A DNA stretch of 64,000 nucleotides from Hydra vulgaris (GCF_038396675.1 NC_088926.1:7436501-7500500), one strand, 5' to 3'; shown: positions 36,976-49,400, counted from the first letter of the stretch. Translations and numbers: made by a program. Notes: generated by a model from the letters alone, not told the origin.

Positions 36976-39878
36976 TAGTGATATGCGAAATTCGAAACTT
37001 CGATTGCGAATTCGAAACTGACTTTTAGTTTTGTTTCGAATCGAACTTTTTTTTTAGTTTCGAACAATTTGAATTTTCGAAGTATAGTATCTTTGTTTCG
37101 AAGCGAACCCAAAGTTAATCGAATTTTATCGTTTAAAAGTGAAAGAAAAAAGTTATACAGTTCCACAAAGGCGGATAGTAACGATGGTAATTGTCGAAGT
37201 ATTGTCTGGGAATTTTTTAGTAGACAAAAAACGAATGGCAATAGAATTATAGGGATTTGCAAAATAGGAACATGCAAGTTACCTGTTCAGTGTCCAACTG
37301 GAGCAACAACAGGTCTTTATGCTCACTTACGTACTGCTTATCCAAAAGCGCATAAAGAGTGTGTAGCGAGAAATGAAGAGAATCGTAAAAGAAAACTTGC
37401 AGAACAAGAACTGAAAAATGAAAGTAAGAAGCAAAGTAAAGTTGATGACCTTTTTAATGAGAAAGCACATTGGTCGTCAAGTCATCCAAATGCCATCGCT
37501 ATAACGAATTCGGTTGGTCGCATACTTGCTCTAGACATGTTGCCATACGACTTTGTAGAAGCCAGAGGATTCAAAGAACTGATGAAATTAATGGAACCAC
37601 AATATCTGGTGCCAAGCAGAACTATGTTTTCAAGATCAGTTGTACCTGAGTTATATTGTAGTGTAAAACAGAAAACCGCTAATGAAATATATCTAGATTT
37701 TGAAGATATTCCTTCATATTCATTCACGACTGACCTGTGGACTTCGAGGGCGCAAGATCCATTTCTTTCTTTCTGTCTGTCATATGTAAGCCCTGAATTT
37801 GAGCTAAAGACATTTGCATTAGAAAACAAGCCGTTTCCAGGAGAACATACCGGCGAAAGCATTCTTGAATCTTTAGACAAGACTAATGATAATTGGGAGC
37901 TTCCTCGGACTGTTCCAATTTATGCGTTGCGTGATAATGGCAGTAATATGAAAAGCGCTATGAATCTCTCACAATCATTTTATGATCTTTCTTGTTTTGA
38001 TTACACTTTACAATTAACCATCAATGATGCCGTGAGTGAAATTGATGGAATGCAGACTGTTCTTTCCAAAAGCCGTCGTATTGTGTCACATTATCACCAT
38101 AGCTGCCAGGCTGCACAGAGTTTGCACAGAGAGCAGAAGCGATTAGGAAAGGTAGAACGAGAACTGATAATCAATGTTGTTACTAGGTGGAACTCGGATT
38201 ACTTTATGCTGAAGAGTTTATGCGAAGAAAAAGATGCTATATCTGCAGAGCTAGCAATAAGTGAATAAAATGATAACTTGACTAATGTAGACTACCCAAC
38301 GTTGTCTATGAAAATTCCGGCTTTGCATGGCTTAAATCAGCAATTGCAGCGATTCATCAATGATTCTTCACATAAGGGTTATGGTGTACTTATTGCTCGA
38401 AAATTAAAGTTAAAACTAGACCAACGATTTCCGCAATTCATATCAGCTTTGCCTGATGCAGCATGTACATTTCTTGATCCACGCTACAAATCCATCTTCT
38501 TCTCTGAACAACAGCAAGCTACTGTTGTAGACAGTCTTCATCAGTACTCTAAGGAATTCCGATCTCGTGGCGGTACTAGTGTTGGTGGAGGTGGACATTG
38601 AGCCTTGAGCGATCATGACACGAACTTAATTCAAAGTACAATTCCAAAACTGTTACGTTTTAAGTTACGTGATTAACACAGATTAAGACTTGATGGTAAT
38701 GGTAATGGCCTGCAGTTCAGATTTAACTTTCAGATTTACTGCATTGTGGTTTAATTTAATTACAGATGAATAATAAAAAAATAATGCAAAGGTTTTCATT
38801 TCTGTTTGCTATTTTAGTTTTACATCTATTTATATTATATAATACTTTGTAGGAACATCTGTTAGTGCTGGTGCTCCCGCTCCATCTTTTGGAAGTGCTG
38901 GTCCTGGTTCAGGTCCTGGTCGGACATCAGCTGCAGCCTCCAAGCCAAGTAGTTTATGGGATGACTTCGACAGCATGCTTACAACAGCAACTGCGAATAA
39001 GATGCTGCCAGTTGATGATGCAGCTTCTGTGCAAGAGGAGGTCAGAATGTATATGATTGAACCTCCTATTGGAAGGAACGCCAATGTACTTGATTGGTGG
39101 AAAGTTAATCATCACCATCTGCCGAAACTCTCAAGAATAGCGAGGGCACTATTGGCTATTCCAGCAACTTCTTTAAATTCGGAGAGATTGAACTCGACGT
39201 CTGGTAACACTGTTACAAGAAGGCGATGTAATCTACTCTCTGAGCATGTGGCTGAACTAACTTTTATTCACGAAAATTTGTAGTATAACACATAGCAGTA
39301 GCGTACTAAAGCCAGACTGCCCTGCCAGACACAGTCAGTACAGTACACTGTAGATTAAGGTCTCAGACTTTCTGTAACAATTGCCTATGCATGTACTACT
39401 ACTTTACATAACTGTATAGCATTTGCATTCATTATAGCATTGTACTTTTACTTGTATTGTATTATCTGTTAAACTATAACTGTAAATATAATACTAGTCC
39501 TAGTATTTATTTTATGCACTACATTGCAAGTAGTTGACTTGATTTTTTTTAACTTGAATTATTACACATTGTAATTGTATTGTATGATACTAGTCTCATT
39601 TGATTTCATTCACTTTTATTTGACTCTAGAGTCTAGTTTGTGTTGCTTAGTACTTTGTTTACATTATAAAACTGCAATATGATTGGTTATTAAATATAAA
39701 ATGTATAATGTTTCATTTCTGTTCTGTGTTCTGTCACACACTATAAATTATTACTATTTAAATACCAAATTTCAATATCAATGCAGCGTACTTTCGAACC
39801 AAATCGAATTCGAACGAAAGTGGCTTAGTTTCGTTTCGAATCGTTTCGAACTTAAAATCTTAGTTTCGCAGATCACTA
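36976..39878 (+). mobile_element. Second hAT transposon, 2.9 kb
   Basis: Left TAGTGATATGCGAAATTCGA, right ...TTTCGCAGATCACTA; flanks TTGAAGAG and TTGAACAG match 7 of 8 (36968-36975, 39879-39886). Subterminal TTCGAA repeats at both ends. Encodes a ZBED-type transposase of a different hAT lineage from 30977-35348. Confidence 0.9.
37069..39283 (+). pseudogene. hAT (ZBED-like) transposase, broken
   Basis: Part 1 (37069-38268): SIVWEFFSRQ, BED-like CKIGTCKLP..GLYAHLRTAYPKAH, then YSFTTDLWTSRAQDPFLSF (first Asp), YALRDNGSNMKSAM (second Asp), CFDYTLQLTINDAV, VVTRWNSDYFMLKSL (RW motif). Part 2 (38278-38601): VDYPTLSMKIPALHGL, KLKLKLDQRFPQF, AACTFLDPRYKS. Part 3 (about 38850-39283): EEVRMYMIEPP, LDWWKVN, ATSLNSERLNSTSGNTV, the hAT dimerisation tail. 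A TAA at 38266 followed by a deletion splits parts 1 and 2. Between 2 and 3 there is a stop and an acceptor-like TTTGTAG at 38844-38850, so a real intron is possible. No in-frame ATG starts part 1; it opens within the TIR region. Confidence 0.88.
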
Positions 39879-39886
39879 TTGAACAG

Positions 39887-41273
39887 TAACTTATTCGGGT
39901 TCGTAGATTTATATGGAGCATGTAAGCTAGTTTGGCAAAACATCTGTAAAAATTTTCTTTTTCCAAAATTTTAAATGTTAAATTGTTTATAATTAACAAG
40001 TTGGTATAAAGATGCAGTAACGAGCTTATAACAACCTCTACCTCAGCTTAAAATTTATACTTTGCATATTTTAAGTACTTTACCAGTAGTCTGGTACAAT
40101 TGCATATAAACTTTGTATCGAGCATGCTTTATAGAACACGGACATTATATTTGATAAGAAACACATTTAGAAATCTTGCAAAATTGCACTTTATACAAAA
40201 TTGCACTTTATACATACAAAACACATTTTATAAGAGCAAAAATATTCATAGCATGACAACTTATTTTTTTTTTGATAATTTTCTTTTCTTTTTTTATTAC
40301 TCTTTTTTCATTAAAACGTTTGATTTTAACCACTTAGTTTAGTTTTTTAAATCAATTTTTTTTTCAATTACTGCAATACAAAAAATGCCACAATCATTTG
40401 CCATAATCCACTTTTATTTATACCATAATCCACTTTTATTTGGTTAACTTATTTGACTTCAATACTTTTTCTTGCTTTTAATGTCAGTGTTTATATGTAA
40501 CTGTACAAAAATTACTGTTCTGTAGACAAACATAAATATCACTTCTTTAGTTAAATTTTCAAATATTTTATAACTTAATGCAGCCTGCCAAAATTTTTAT
40601 AAGTTTTAAAAAAGTTTTTAATGGTTTAACACGATGTTTTATTAAAGTTACGTAATAAAAAAATATATCAGCCTCCTCCAAACTATGATTGAAACAAAGC
40701 ATGAAAACAAAATCTCCTCAGAGTTCATATATTGACATGGAACATGTAAGATAGTTTTGCAATTAGTACAAATTTTCTTTTTTAAAAAACTCTAATTTTC
40801 AACTCTTTATAGTAAACATGTAAATCAGTTTATAAATAAAGTTCTTCACCAGTAGTCACGTAAAACTACATATAAACTTTGTATGCAAAAGTGCTTCACT
40901 ATTAGTCTCGTACAACATACTTATATAAACTATGTATTTGAGAATGCTTTAAGGCCAAGAGCATATTTTAAGAGAAACACATTTGTAGATTTTTTAAATT
41001 TACTTCAAGACATTTTTTTTTTTCGTTTCTTAAAATTAACAATAGATGAAATCTTCATCACCGAGATAAACTTTATTGAAACTTTTATGAGTGAAAATTC
41101 TCTTGTATAAATAGATTTTGATACATTTTAAATACTCTGAAGAGTACTAAAATAAAATGAATTTCCTGTGTTGATAGTAACATGACTTGTATTGATAAAC
41201 TTAGTATATCATTACTTTGAAATTTATTTCAAAAATCTGTTTGTTTTGATTTTTATTATATTTTTCAACAAAA
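39887..41273. other. AT-rich direct-repeat region inside the TIR element
   Basis: Segments starting near TGGAGCATGTAAGCTAG (39913) and TGGAACATGTAAGATAG (40738) are diverged copies; several short ORFs are chance. No gene. Confidence 0.5.
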
Positions 41274-41680
41274 TCGCACTTGCCTTTCTTTCAAAATCAG
41301 CGAATCAGATTGCTCATTTTTCTGCCTATTCTGAGCCTATATAGGGTTTCAAAATATGCGGCCCGGCCTATACTTGTTGCATTTGGCAAGAAATGTTTAC
41401 GCATATTAAACGCTTTTAAAATTTATTTAAATGTATGCGGTTATAAAATGAGTAGTTCGCTTATAATAGTATAAAGTTCAGTGAAATAAGCTTATTTTAT
41501 TGTTCGGTAAAATAAGCCAATTTAGCCAAAAATGTTAAAAAGCCATTTTAGCCATAAAAGTAAATACTGCTTCCATTAAAGGTAACCAAACTTAAGTGAA
41601 AGTTTAAATTTCTAAAAATAATTTAGATATTTATCTTGTCGGGTTTAAAACATTTTTTTGCCTTACACTTAATTTTATAC

Positions 41681-41833
41681 CAGGGCTGACGACGCGGGTT
41701 TTGAAGTGGAGGGGCACAACCGTCAATTTTCAAAAAAAGTCCTCTATATCTAGAACTTTCTTGCCAACGACTCTGGAGGAAAGGAAGTTTGGGGAGGGGA
41801 CAAGTGCCCCTCCCCCCTGTGTCGTTGGCTCTG
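41681..41833. mobile_element. Small hAT-like MITE (153 bp)
   Basis: CAGGGCTGACGACGC at left, GTCGTTGGCTCTG at right, with inner GGAGGGGCAC/GTGCCCCTCC also inverted. Target duplication not clear. GC-richer than surroundings. Confidence 0.75.
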
Positions 41834-42170
41834 TATGCAACATTTAATTTAAATATAATAATTTTATTTTAAAAACGTAAGTTCTCCTTTTTAAAAATAT
41901 AAAATTGTGGAATTCAAAAAAAGTAAAATGCGTGGTTAATTGAAATTTAAAAACGTATTAATTGAAATTAAAAAAACGTTCCAATTGCGAATTCTTTGGA
42001 TCTCTGGTTATATGTATGTAGAGAGTATTTATTCAATCCGTTAAAAATACAAACTTAGATATTTAAATTAAGATAAATCTTTTAGTTCTTAGTACGCTTT
42101 GAGTTTTGCTATATTTATGATTGCTTTTAAAATCATGTGCAATTGGTGTATATGCAGTTATAAAAACGGT

Positions 42171-43652
42171 TTATTTTCTTATTCTTGCATCAATTCTTCC
42201 ATTCCTAATTTTTTCAAGATAACGTGATATAAACGGAATCATCAACACAAGCTTAAGAATTATAACCACAAGTGGAAATATTCCCATTACAAATATTGGG
42301 TACGGATAAACTCCATTTGGGTTTGTTTTCCATAAACGCCAACCATATATGTAGCTTGGATTCCAAAATTTGTAACCTTGACATATAATATGACCAAAAG
42401 TTAGAACTAAGCATAAGAAACCAAGATGACTTTGAATAAACCTCCATTCTCTCCAGCTCATTTGTGCGGACACGGAAGATATTGACGTTATTCCCATTAT
42501 CGACATGATAGCAAAAGCAAACACTCCAAAAAGCATAGAAAGTTGTGCTACCCAGTTCATACCTTGGTATATTTTAATGACTGAGTGTTTAAAAACTGGA
42601 ATATATATGGTGTTTAAAAGATACTTTAAATCTCCAGAACCAATTAGTAAGCAAGAAATACAACCATGAACTCCACCGAGTAGCAACGATATTAATCCAA
42701 GTTGTTTACGACATTTCATCCAATTATTTAACCATGGTGGAAAAGAGAAGTACTTTGTGCGTTTATATAATTGGAAAAATCCTGCTATTGCATTAGCTAA
42801 ATATATTACTGCTATCAAGGTCGATGTTAGCCATGAAATAACTATGTTTGCTTGATAGAGAGGTATGCCGTCCATTTCTTCTTTGTTATGGTCTTTTTCA
42901 AACCAAAAAAGACGTAGATAGACATAAAGCAAAATAGGTATTAGCGTTAGGAATGTTATAAATAATGCATAATACCAATTAGGAAATAATCGCAATGATA
43001 ACCGTTCAATTAAAATGGCTGAATTTAACGATCCTTTATCAATAGGATTCATACCGATTTCTCTCAAGATGCTACACAGCTTATCTTTAATCAAATTGTT
43101 ATTACCACAAATATATGTATCTCGAATGCACCCATAAAAATCATTTTCCATTGAGTACACTGATATTGTGTTTAACGCTTTAACAACGTAGGACTTAGGA
43201 AGTAGTTTTTGAAGTTTTAATGCATTGCACTCATCTGAACTGCTTTCCAGGTTGCTCACATCGACTACTATTTTTTTCTCTAACATTTTTGAGTGCTCTA
43301 CAGAAAACTTTGCGTGCGCGTATACCGGCAAACATAAAAATATAATTTCAGTATTGATAATTGCTTGTTTAACGGATACAACAACTGAAGAACCAGCTAT
43401 TGGTGATCTGCTTCCAATGCAGTAGTCTAGAGCAGCGTTCTGAAAAAGAGTTGCTAAAGCTTTGCCAAAGTTTCCGTTGCCAATAATTGCTACTCTAGGC
43501 TTACCATTGCTTTCTGTTTTTATTTCTTCATCATTGTTTTCGTTTTCATCGTAACTTTCGCTGTCGTTGGTTTTGCGTAACTCTAAACAATTGTGAAATT
43601 GAGTTTCTTCTTGCTCAACGTCAACGTCGACATCAATATTTGCGTAAGACAT
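42171..43652 (-). CDS. STEAP-family metalloreductase, single exon
   Basis: 493 residues; STEAP2-4 reduce ferric iron and cupric copper at the cell surface or endosomes using cytosolic NADPH, FAD and one haem. Acidic N-terminal extension (1-50), then a Rossmann oxidoreductase domain with IIGNGNFGKALATLF (about 56-70), SRSP (81-84) binding NADP, DVSN and VKALNTIS typical of the F420:NADPH-like fold. From 226 six membrane segments; haem ligands His329 (LLGGVHGCIS) and His421 (TFGHIIC), spaced as in human STEAPs. Start ATG at 43652 follows an in-frame acidic leader. AATAAA at about 42027 and another overlapping the stop could serve polyadenylation. Intron-free whereas vertebrate STEAP genes have several exons: a lineage trait or retrocopy. 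Which STEAP paralogue cannot be told. Confidence 0.93.
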   Translation of the reverse strand: MSYANIDVDVDVEQEETQFHNCLELRKTNDSESYDENENNDEEIKTESNGKPRVAIIGNGNFGKALATLFQNAALDYCIGSRSPIAGSSVVVSVKQAIINTEIIFLCLPVYAHAKFSVEHSKMLEKKIVVDVSNLESSSDECNALKLQKLLPKSYVVKALNTISVYSMENDFYGCIRDTYICGNNNLIKDKLCSILREIGMNPIDKGSLNSAILIERLSLRLFPNWYYALFITFLTLIPILLYVYLRLFWFEKDHNKEEMDGIPLYQANIVISWLTSTLIAVIYLANAIAGFFQLYKRTKYFSFPPWLNNWMKCRKQLGLISLLLGGVHGCISCLLIGSGDLKYLLNTIYIPVFKHSVIKIYQGMNWVAQLSMLFGVFAFAIMSIMGITSISSVSAQMSWREWRFIQSHLGFLCLVLTFGHIICQGYKFWNPSYIYGWRLWKTNPNGVYPYPIFVMGIFPLVVIILKLVLMIPFISRYLEKIRNGRIDARIRK

Positions 43653-44510
43653 TTGTGATATTATTAAATACTATTTTTATATAATATATGTTGTATTTTA
43701 TTTGTTGTATTTCTTTTCTAAAACGTTGTTATTTCTTATTTACATCTGATGCCTTTTTATTAAAATGTTACCCTAATCCCAAAATTTTATCCCCTTCTAG
43801 TCGAATACATTTAGCATCTTTTATTTAATTGTCAAAGTAATTGAATTATAACCTCCGCACCTTTTGAAAATTAATTATAAAATGATTCTCTGGTTTTAAC
43901 TAAGTATTTTAACAAAATGACTCACTCAAAAATGTTTTTTCGGGTTAAAAATTTACTTTAAGTTCACCGACGTGCTTTAGTAAGCGTTCAACTGCTATTT
44001 TAAAATAAAACTGTAACCATTAATACAACCACATAGTTTGTATAAATTAATAAACTTAACAAGACGCTTTCATAAAAAAAATAACGATAAAAGGAATGAT
44101 CTTTTATTGCACAAAGTTTTCTAGTGAAAATGTCACAACACAGCTTTATTAACAAAATCTTCAAAACGTTTATGAACATAATACTTGTAATTTATACATA
44201 GTACTTGTAATTTGTTAAGTCTGAAGTGAGATAATATTCATCAAGATCATCTTCATATTTATTAGAATTATCTTAAACAGAAAATCTTATGTACCATCGT
44301 TGCAGTCTTTATTTACACTGTTGTCATAATGAATATATTCATAATCATTAGGATTTGAATACTTTTCCGATCTCAGCCATCAGAAAATTTTTTTTTTACA
44401 TCTTTACTTGTTATTCACATTTATTTTTCTATCAAATTTTTACATTTTTATTGCATAGACAACATATTTGCTTAATGATATTACCGATTGTATCAAAAAT
44501 GCATAATGTA
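43653..44510. other. 5' flank of STEAP gene, no other gene
   Basis: AT-rich. TATAAAAAT occurs on the minus strand at about 43674-43682, only about 25 bp before the ATG, so it would imply a very short leader or is incidental. Confidence 0.4.
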
Positions 44511-44514
44511 AAAA

Positions 44515-44574
44515 TATATGCTGACAATGCGGATGTATTTTGCTTGGCCAAATACATCCGCATTGTCAGCATAT
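44515..44574. repeat. Perfect hairpin, about 25-bp arms
   Basis: ATATGCTGACAATGCGGATG... with exact complement around a TGCTTGGCC loop. Likely collapsed ends of a foldback element. The ORFs across it are mirror images of each other. Confidence 0.88.
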
Positions 44575-44645
44575 AATATCAGTTGAATGTTGCCTAATGA
44601 AAACTTCAGACAACATTGTATATTATTTTGATGTAGCTGCAATCT

Positions 44646-44815
44646 GATTTGAAGGGGTTTGGGGCAGATGTTGTCAAAATAAGAAAGCCTTTTTTTTGTT
44701 CCCAGGCTCCAATCATTGCAATTTTTGCAAAGCATCCTTGAATCAATTTGACATAAGTATAAGCATATAAATGTTTTAATTTAGGTATTTCAAACATCAA
44801 AAAATGCTATATTTA
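44646..44815. mobile_element. Diverged half copy of the 25717-26345 MITE
   Basis: Shares GGGGCAG, GTTCCCAGGCTCCAATCATT, GACATAAGTATAAGCATA and AAAAAATGCT in the same order as 26175-26330. Right half only, next to (TA)n. Confidence 0.75.
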
Positions 44816-44819
44816 TTTG

Positions 44820-44820
<1 letters not shown>

Positions 44821-44880
<60 letters not shown>
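44821..44880. repeat. (TA)n array
   Basis: TA repeat, followed by CAGAGGCGATATTACTGG and a run of 10 G (44909-44918). Confidence 0.98.
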
Positions 44881-44884
<4 letters not shown>

Positions 44885-45232
44885 GGCGATATTACTGGTG
44901 TGTGTAGGGGGGGGGGGGTTGTAGTTGTAAAATCTCGGAAGAAGGTGATTTTCAAGCTGTAGTCGGTTTTTTCACGAATTTAGTCGGCTAGTCATATATT
45001 GTCGCATGAGAATTATAGGGTTCTATCTGCATTTTTTTATGTTGTGAGAACTTAATTTTCGATATTTAATTTTAAAATGTTTTAATGCTATTATTCCTTA
45101 TATTTATAAATTACAAGTCGTTTATGTTATTATGGTTTCATTATTAAAAATATATTATTATTCATAATATTTTTAAAGTTGTTTGTTTTTATTATTAATT
45201 ATTAATTAAAACTTTAATTGTTTGATTCTTAA

Positions 45233-45648
45233 GGCAAAACGAGGGTAAGTCATTGAGGTAGAACTAAAAAATGAAGAAATACCATTCATATACACAAGAC
45301 ATTCTACATGAGATAAATGAGATGAAATTATTCAATTTTAAGTAACATTTTAAGCGTGTTTAATAAAGCTATTATAAAATAACAACTACAAAAAGGGTAC
45401 TGTCAGGTGCTGTCCTGACAGCACCTAATAAATTTTTCCAAGTTTGTACTGTAAGATGCCGTCAGGACAGCACCTGACAGTACCCTTTTTGTAGTTGTTA
45501 TTTTATAATAGCTGTATTAAACACGCTTAAAATGTTACTTAAAATTGAATAATTTTATCTCATTTATCTCATGTAGACTGTCTTGTGTATTTGAATTGTA
45601 TTTCTTCATTTTTTAGTTCTACCTCTATGACTTACCCTCATTTTGCTG
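45233..45648. mobile_element. Foldback MITE, arms about 190 bp
   Basis: GGCAAAACGAGGGTAAGTCA at left against TGACTTACCCTCATTTTGCT at right, nearly complementary throughout. The centre is built of CAGGTGCTGTCCTGACAGCACC, itself palindromic, on both sides of a 30-nt loop. No ORF; target duplication unclear. Confidence 0.87.
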
Positions 45649-46224
45649 AGCGTACAACAAAAATCATTTTTTTCTTAAAATTCTTTATTGTTAGCATACG
45701 GTTGTAATTCAATTTACATTTGTAATCATAAAATGCTTAATACCAACAATAAATACTTTGCACCTTTCGAATTCTCAGAACAAAATATAGAAAAATAATG
45801 TCCAAGCTGTTAACCAAAAAAGTGTTCCAGGTATTATTTAGTAAAAAAAGGCTAAAATGAAGACAAACATGTTAGTAACATGTTAAACATGTTAATACTT
45901 TTGTTATAAATTATTATAATAAAATTATTATATTTGCAGTATGCTTTTAATATTTCTGGAATTTCTCAAAAATTCTGAAGGAATGCAAAAAAATTGTTCG
46001 CGAGAAGTAAAAATACCACTAAACTCGAATTTGGTTTACCTCATTTTCGATATAGAAAGAAATATATATTATAGAGAAAAGTTTTAAGAACTTATACGGG
46101 TGAAATTGGATATAAAGAATATACAGCATATTGTATTTAAGATTCGCCTACAACAAAATGTGCATTGGTCAGCATCTTTTGTCGAAATTCTCATATAAGT
46201 AAGAAAAAAGCTTTTTTGTAAAAT

Positions 46225-46227
<3 letters not shown>

Positions 46228-46319
<92 letters not shown>

Positions 46320-46329
46320 TGTATATATA

Positions 46330-46420
<91 letters not shown>
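46228..46420. repeat. (TA)n array with one island
   Basis: Interrupted by ACATATAATGTATATATATC near 46312-46332. Confidence 0.98.
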
Positions 46421-46422
<2 letters not shown>

Positions 46423-47298
46423 AAACATTTTAATTGGTTTATTTTCAACAAAAGTTAAGTTTCAACAAAATATGGTGTTTGCGCACTAGGGTGTTTCATA
46501 TTTTATCAATTTTTGAAATCGAACTTGCGAATCGATTTATAAATTGACTATTTGTATAAAAATAAGTTTGAGCAAAAAAAAAAAAATAATTTAATTTTTA
46601 GGGTCCCCGCCAGTTCGATTTTGGGCCAAAAATGATGGGTGTTTTAAAGGCCTGGCGGGGACCTTAAAATTTATCGAAATTTTTTTTTTATTCTTTTAAA
46701 TGTTATATGTTGGATTGAATATTAATCACATAAATGGAGCATGTTGAAAAAATTAAGAAATTAGTCTACAGAATCTTTTAAAATTGGTGAAAAATCCGAA
46801 TTTTCCATCTTAAAAATCTATTTTATCACTCAATCGCGTATAAAAAACATTTTTGATTTTCTGATAAACTGTTTCCAGACGCGGAAAAATCAATAACCTA
46901 GATTTTTTTAATAATAGTGTCAAATGAGGTATATACAGGTCTAAAAAAAAATTTCTTTTATCCTTCGAGGTAACCTAACCCTTACGCTAACCTTAATAGC
47001 CTAATAACAATTGTTTATTTTAGTTATTTTTATAATAAAAAAGACTTAATGAACTTACTGCAACATTGTTAAAAGTGGTATTGTTGTTATTAGTTTTATT
47101 GCCTCAAGATTAGAAAGTATATGGTAGCTTTTCAACTTTAAACGATTTTCTTGGTATTGTTGCAAAGTTTTTTTTGGTTTTGTAAAAAATAAAAAATAAA
47201 AAAGAATGATATGTTTAAGTATAATTAAATAAAAAATACATATTTACAAATCAATATTACATCATTAAATAAAAGTCATCATTTAAAAACTATATTAT

Positions 47299-49400
47299 CT
47301 ATTTTGCAATTGCTTGATATGCTAATTGCAAATCTTCTTTAGTCTTTGCCTTGTTAAGGTTTTCTCTCCTTTGGTGAATAGCTAGCAGTAAGTCCTGACG
47401 ATCGTCTTCATTGTGAACGTTATTTACAAAGTCTGATACAACTTTAATAGATCTTTCAGAAACGTCGTTAACCACTGCAAGGTTGGAAACAAACTGGGAA
47501 AAAATCTTAAACTGTTCAATATACTCCCATAGTGGTACCGGGCTGTTTAACCAAAGTTTATCATTTAGCTTAGTAAGGTTTAACAAACTAAATATGAACC
47601 AAGAGTTTTCTCCCACTAGTTGGGCAATACTTGGTGGTTTTTCTAGGTTAAAGTTAAGAGTTTTTAACAAATTTAATTTTTCGGAATGCCGAAAAAATTC
47701 AGGAACTGGTTTCGAAAAGACCATTTTTGCAACTTCTTCTCTCTCTGCAACAGAAATACCTTGGTCTAGAAGAGCCAGCGGAATTAAAGTTTCATCAAGG
47801 TACCATAAATGTGATTCCATTGAAACCATTGTGGCATCAATTCCATTTAAAATTGTTTCAGCATTCTGAACATATTGTTCTACGTAACCTCTATATTTTG
47901 TCATTTGCCAATAGGCTTTTATATCTTGGTAAGGCGCAGCGTAAGGTAAAGAGGTTTTTAAAAACCAGACGGTATAAAAGATTGAGATAAACTCAGCAGT
48001 AGACTGCACTTCGTTCTTTTGATCGTCTGTCAATTCATAAGACAGTTGCAAACTCAATATCCGAATCTTGAGATAATAAATAGCTTTGGACATAAAACGT
48101 GCATGAGACACGCACCCTGGAGCTTGAATTTTAAAATCTCTTTCAGGGCATAAGTACATTAGGGTTAGTTTCAATAACTCCTTGTAGTCTCCTCTGGGAA
48201 AAGTGTTTTTTTTTAGAGCAATCTCGCAATATTTTACAGCATCGAGTTTATGGATTTCTAAGAAAGTGGTAGCAATAGATTGAGTGTCATATTTTACAAA
48301 CTTTGAAGAGTCAATGCTACTTTTAATGTCATTCCAGTTTAATTGGAACCGTTTAAACATTAGGTTTTCTGGAGATTTAGTTTTTCCACTGCACTGTCTT
48401 TCACAGAAGTGTTTTAGATGTAACTCATAAACATGCCTCCTGCATGCCAACTCTAGTAGAATTGAGTTTTGTTTATGACTAAACCTGACATTTGTACCAG
48501 AAAGTCTTCCTGTATTTGTAGCTGTTGTATCAAAACATAAACCTTTCACGTCATCACATATTCCATACTCATCCAGTATTTTAACTAAAGCATCGTATTG
48601 AGCTTGTCCAGTACCACGATCAATTGCTGGAATGCCAAGGAGCTTCATTTTACCATCAATATTTACCGAGACCGCAAATCGATCTCTTTTTGATTTTATA
48701 CCTTCTGTGATGTCTTCGATAATTTTTCCATCAAAATGTGCTATTATGGGAAAAGTAGCTTTAGCGGTAGCAATTTTTACATTTTTCTTATATTGTTCGG
48801 CATTTTCCCGAATAGATTTTTTTTGAGCTCGCCAAATAGTTGAATGAGACACTGAAAAATCAGCCACATTTCCGCCTGAACTTACGATTAAATCCGTACA
48901 TACATGCACTAGATCTCTTGATGAAATATTTTTTGAGACTGATGTCATGGCAATATCTTTAACAAAACCTTTCCTTAACTCTTGTTTTGCGTTACTTGGG
49001 CCGGGTTGCGATAAATCAAAAGAAATATCTGATTCTGTACTCACGTCACTAATATCTGAGAGAAGCTCTAGATCTGTAGTTGATTCGTCTATTTGGGGTA
49101 ACTGTTTAATATTACAACTTTTTAAAGGCTTCTTATCTTTATTTACCGTTTTATATCTCATGTCTTTGCTCCTCAAAGTCATTAGACGACTGGACTTTTG
49201 GTCTTTTAAAAATTGGATATCAACATAGTATGAAAGTTTATCAAGGCTCGTTTTTTTTAAGATTTCCTTAATATTATCTTTACCAATCCAAAATACCTTT
49301 CTTTTTGAATTCTTCCCTAGATTTCTCTGCTGCTTTAGAGTCTTTATTCTTACTTTTCTTTAATGTCTCCCAACTATCGATTAAACGAGTAATATTATTC
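47299..49400 (-). pseudogene. Transposase exon 2, core (long-TIR family), one frameshift
   Basis: Acceptor TTTTTTCAG at 49401. Reads NNITRLIDSWETLKKSKNKD...EEFKKK, then a one-base slip near 49310 leads into VFWIGKDNIKEI...KDQKSSR and on to a 627-codon open frame from MTLRSKD. In the open frame: THIWR-like SVSHSTIWRAQKKS (about 111-123), IIAHFDGK (Asp151), GLCFDTTATNTGRLSGTNV (Asp218), LELACRRHVYELHLKHFC (Cys247, His250, Glu253), FPRGDYKELLKLTLMYL, SHARFMSKAIYYLKI, and near the C-terminus VVNDVSERSIKVVSDFVNNV. Asp, D-T-T and C-x-x-H blocks recall the hAT layout. The same protein type occurs at 51900-54050 and 63805-64000. The frameshift may be real or a sequencing error. Confidence 0.8.

Larger units (their letters stand above)
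35371..41368. mobile_element. Unclassified DNA transposon with about 90-bp TIRs
   Basis: 35371-35460 and 41274-41368 are inverted copies: GGGCCCGACCGCATATTTTG, then AACCCTATA, CAGAATAGGCAGA, CAATCTGATTCGCTGATTTT, GAAAG. Inside are diverged direct repeats (36700-36960 resembles 40400-40680; 39895-40000 resembles 40730-40830) and a nested hAT (36976-39878). No transposase of its own. Without the nested hAT it is about 3.1 kb. Superfamily unknown. Confidence 0.65.

Noticed and set aside
43674..43682. TATA box for the STEAP gene
   Set aside because: Only about 25 bp from the ATG and TATA-like strings are everywhere in this AT-rich sequence.
44355..44735. Two ORFs sharing YADNADVFCLAKYIRIVSI on opposite strands
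   Set aside because: Identical peptide on both strands is produced by the 44515-44574 hairpin, not by a gene.
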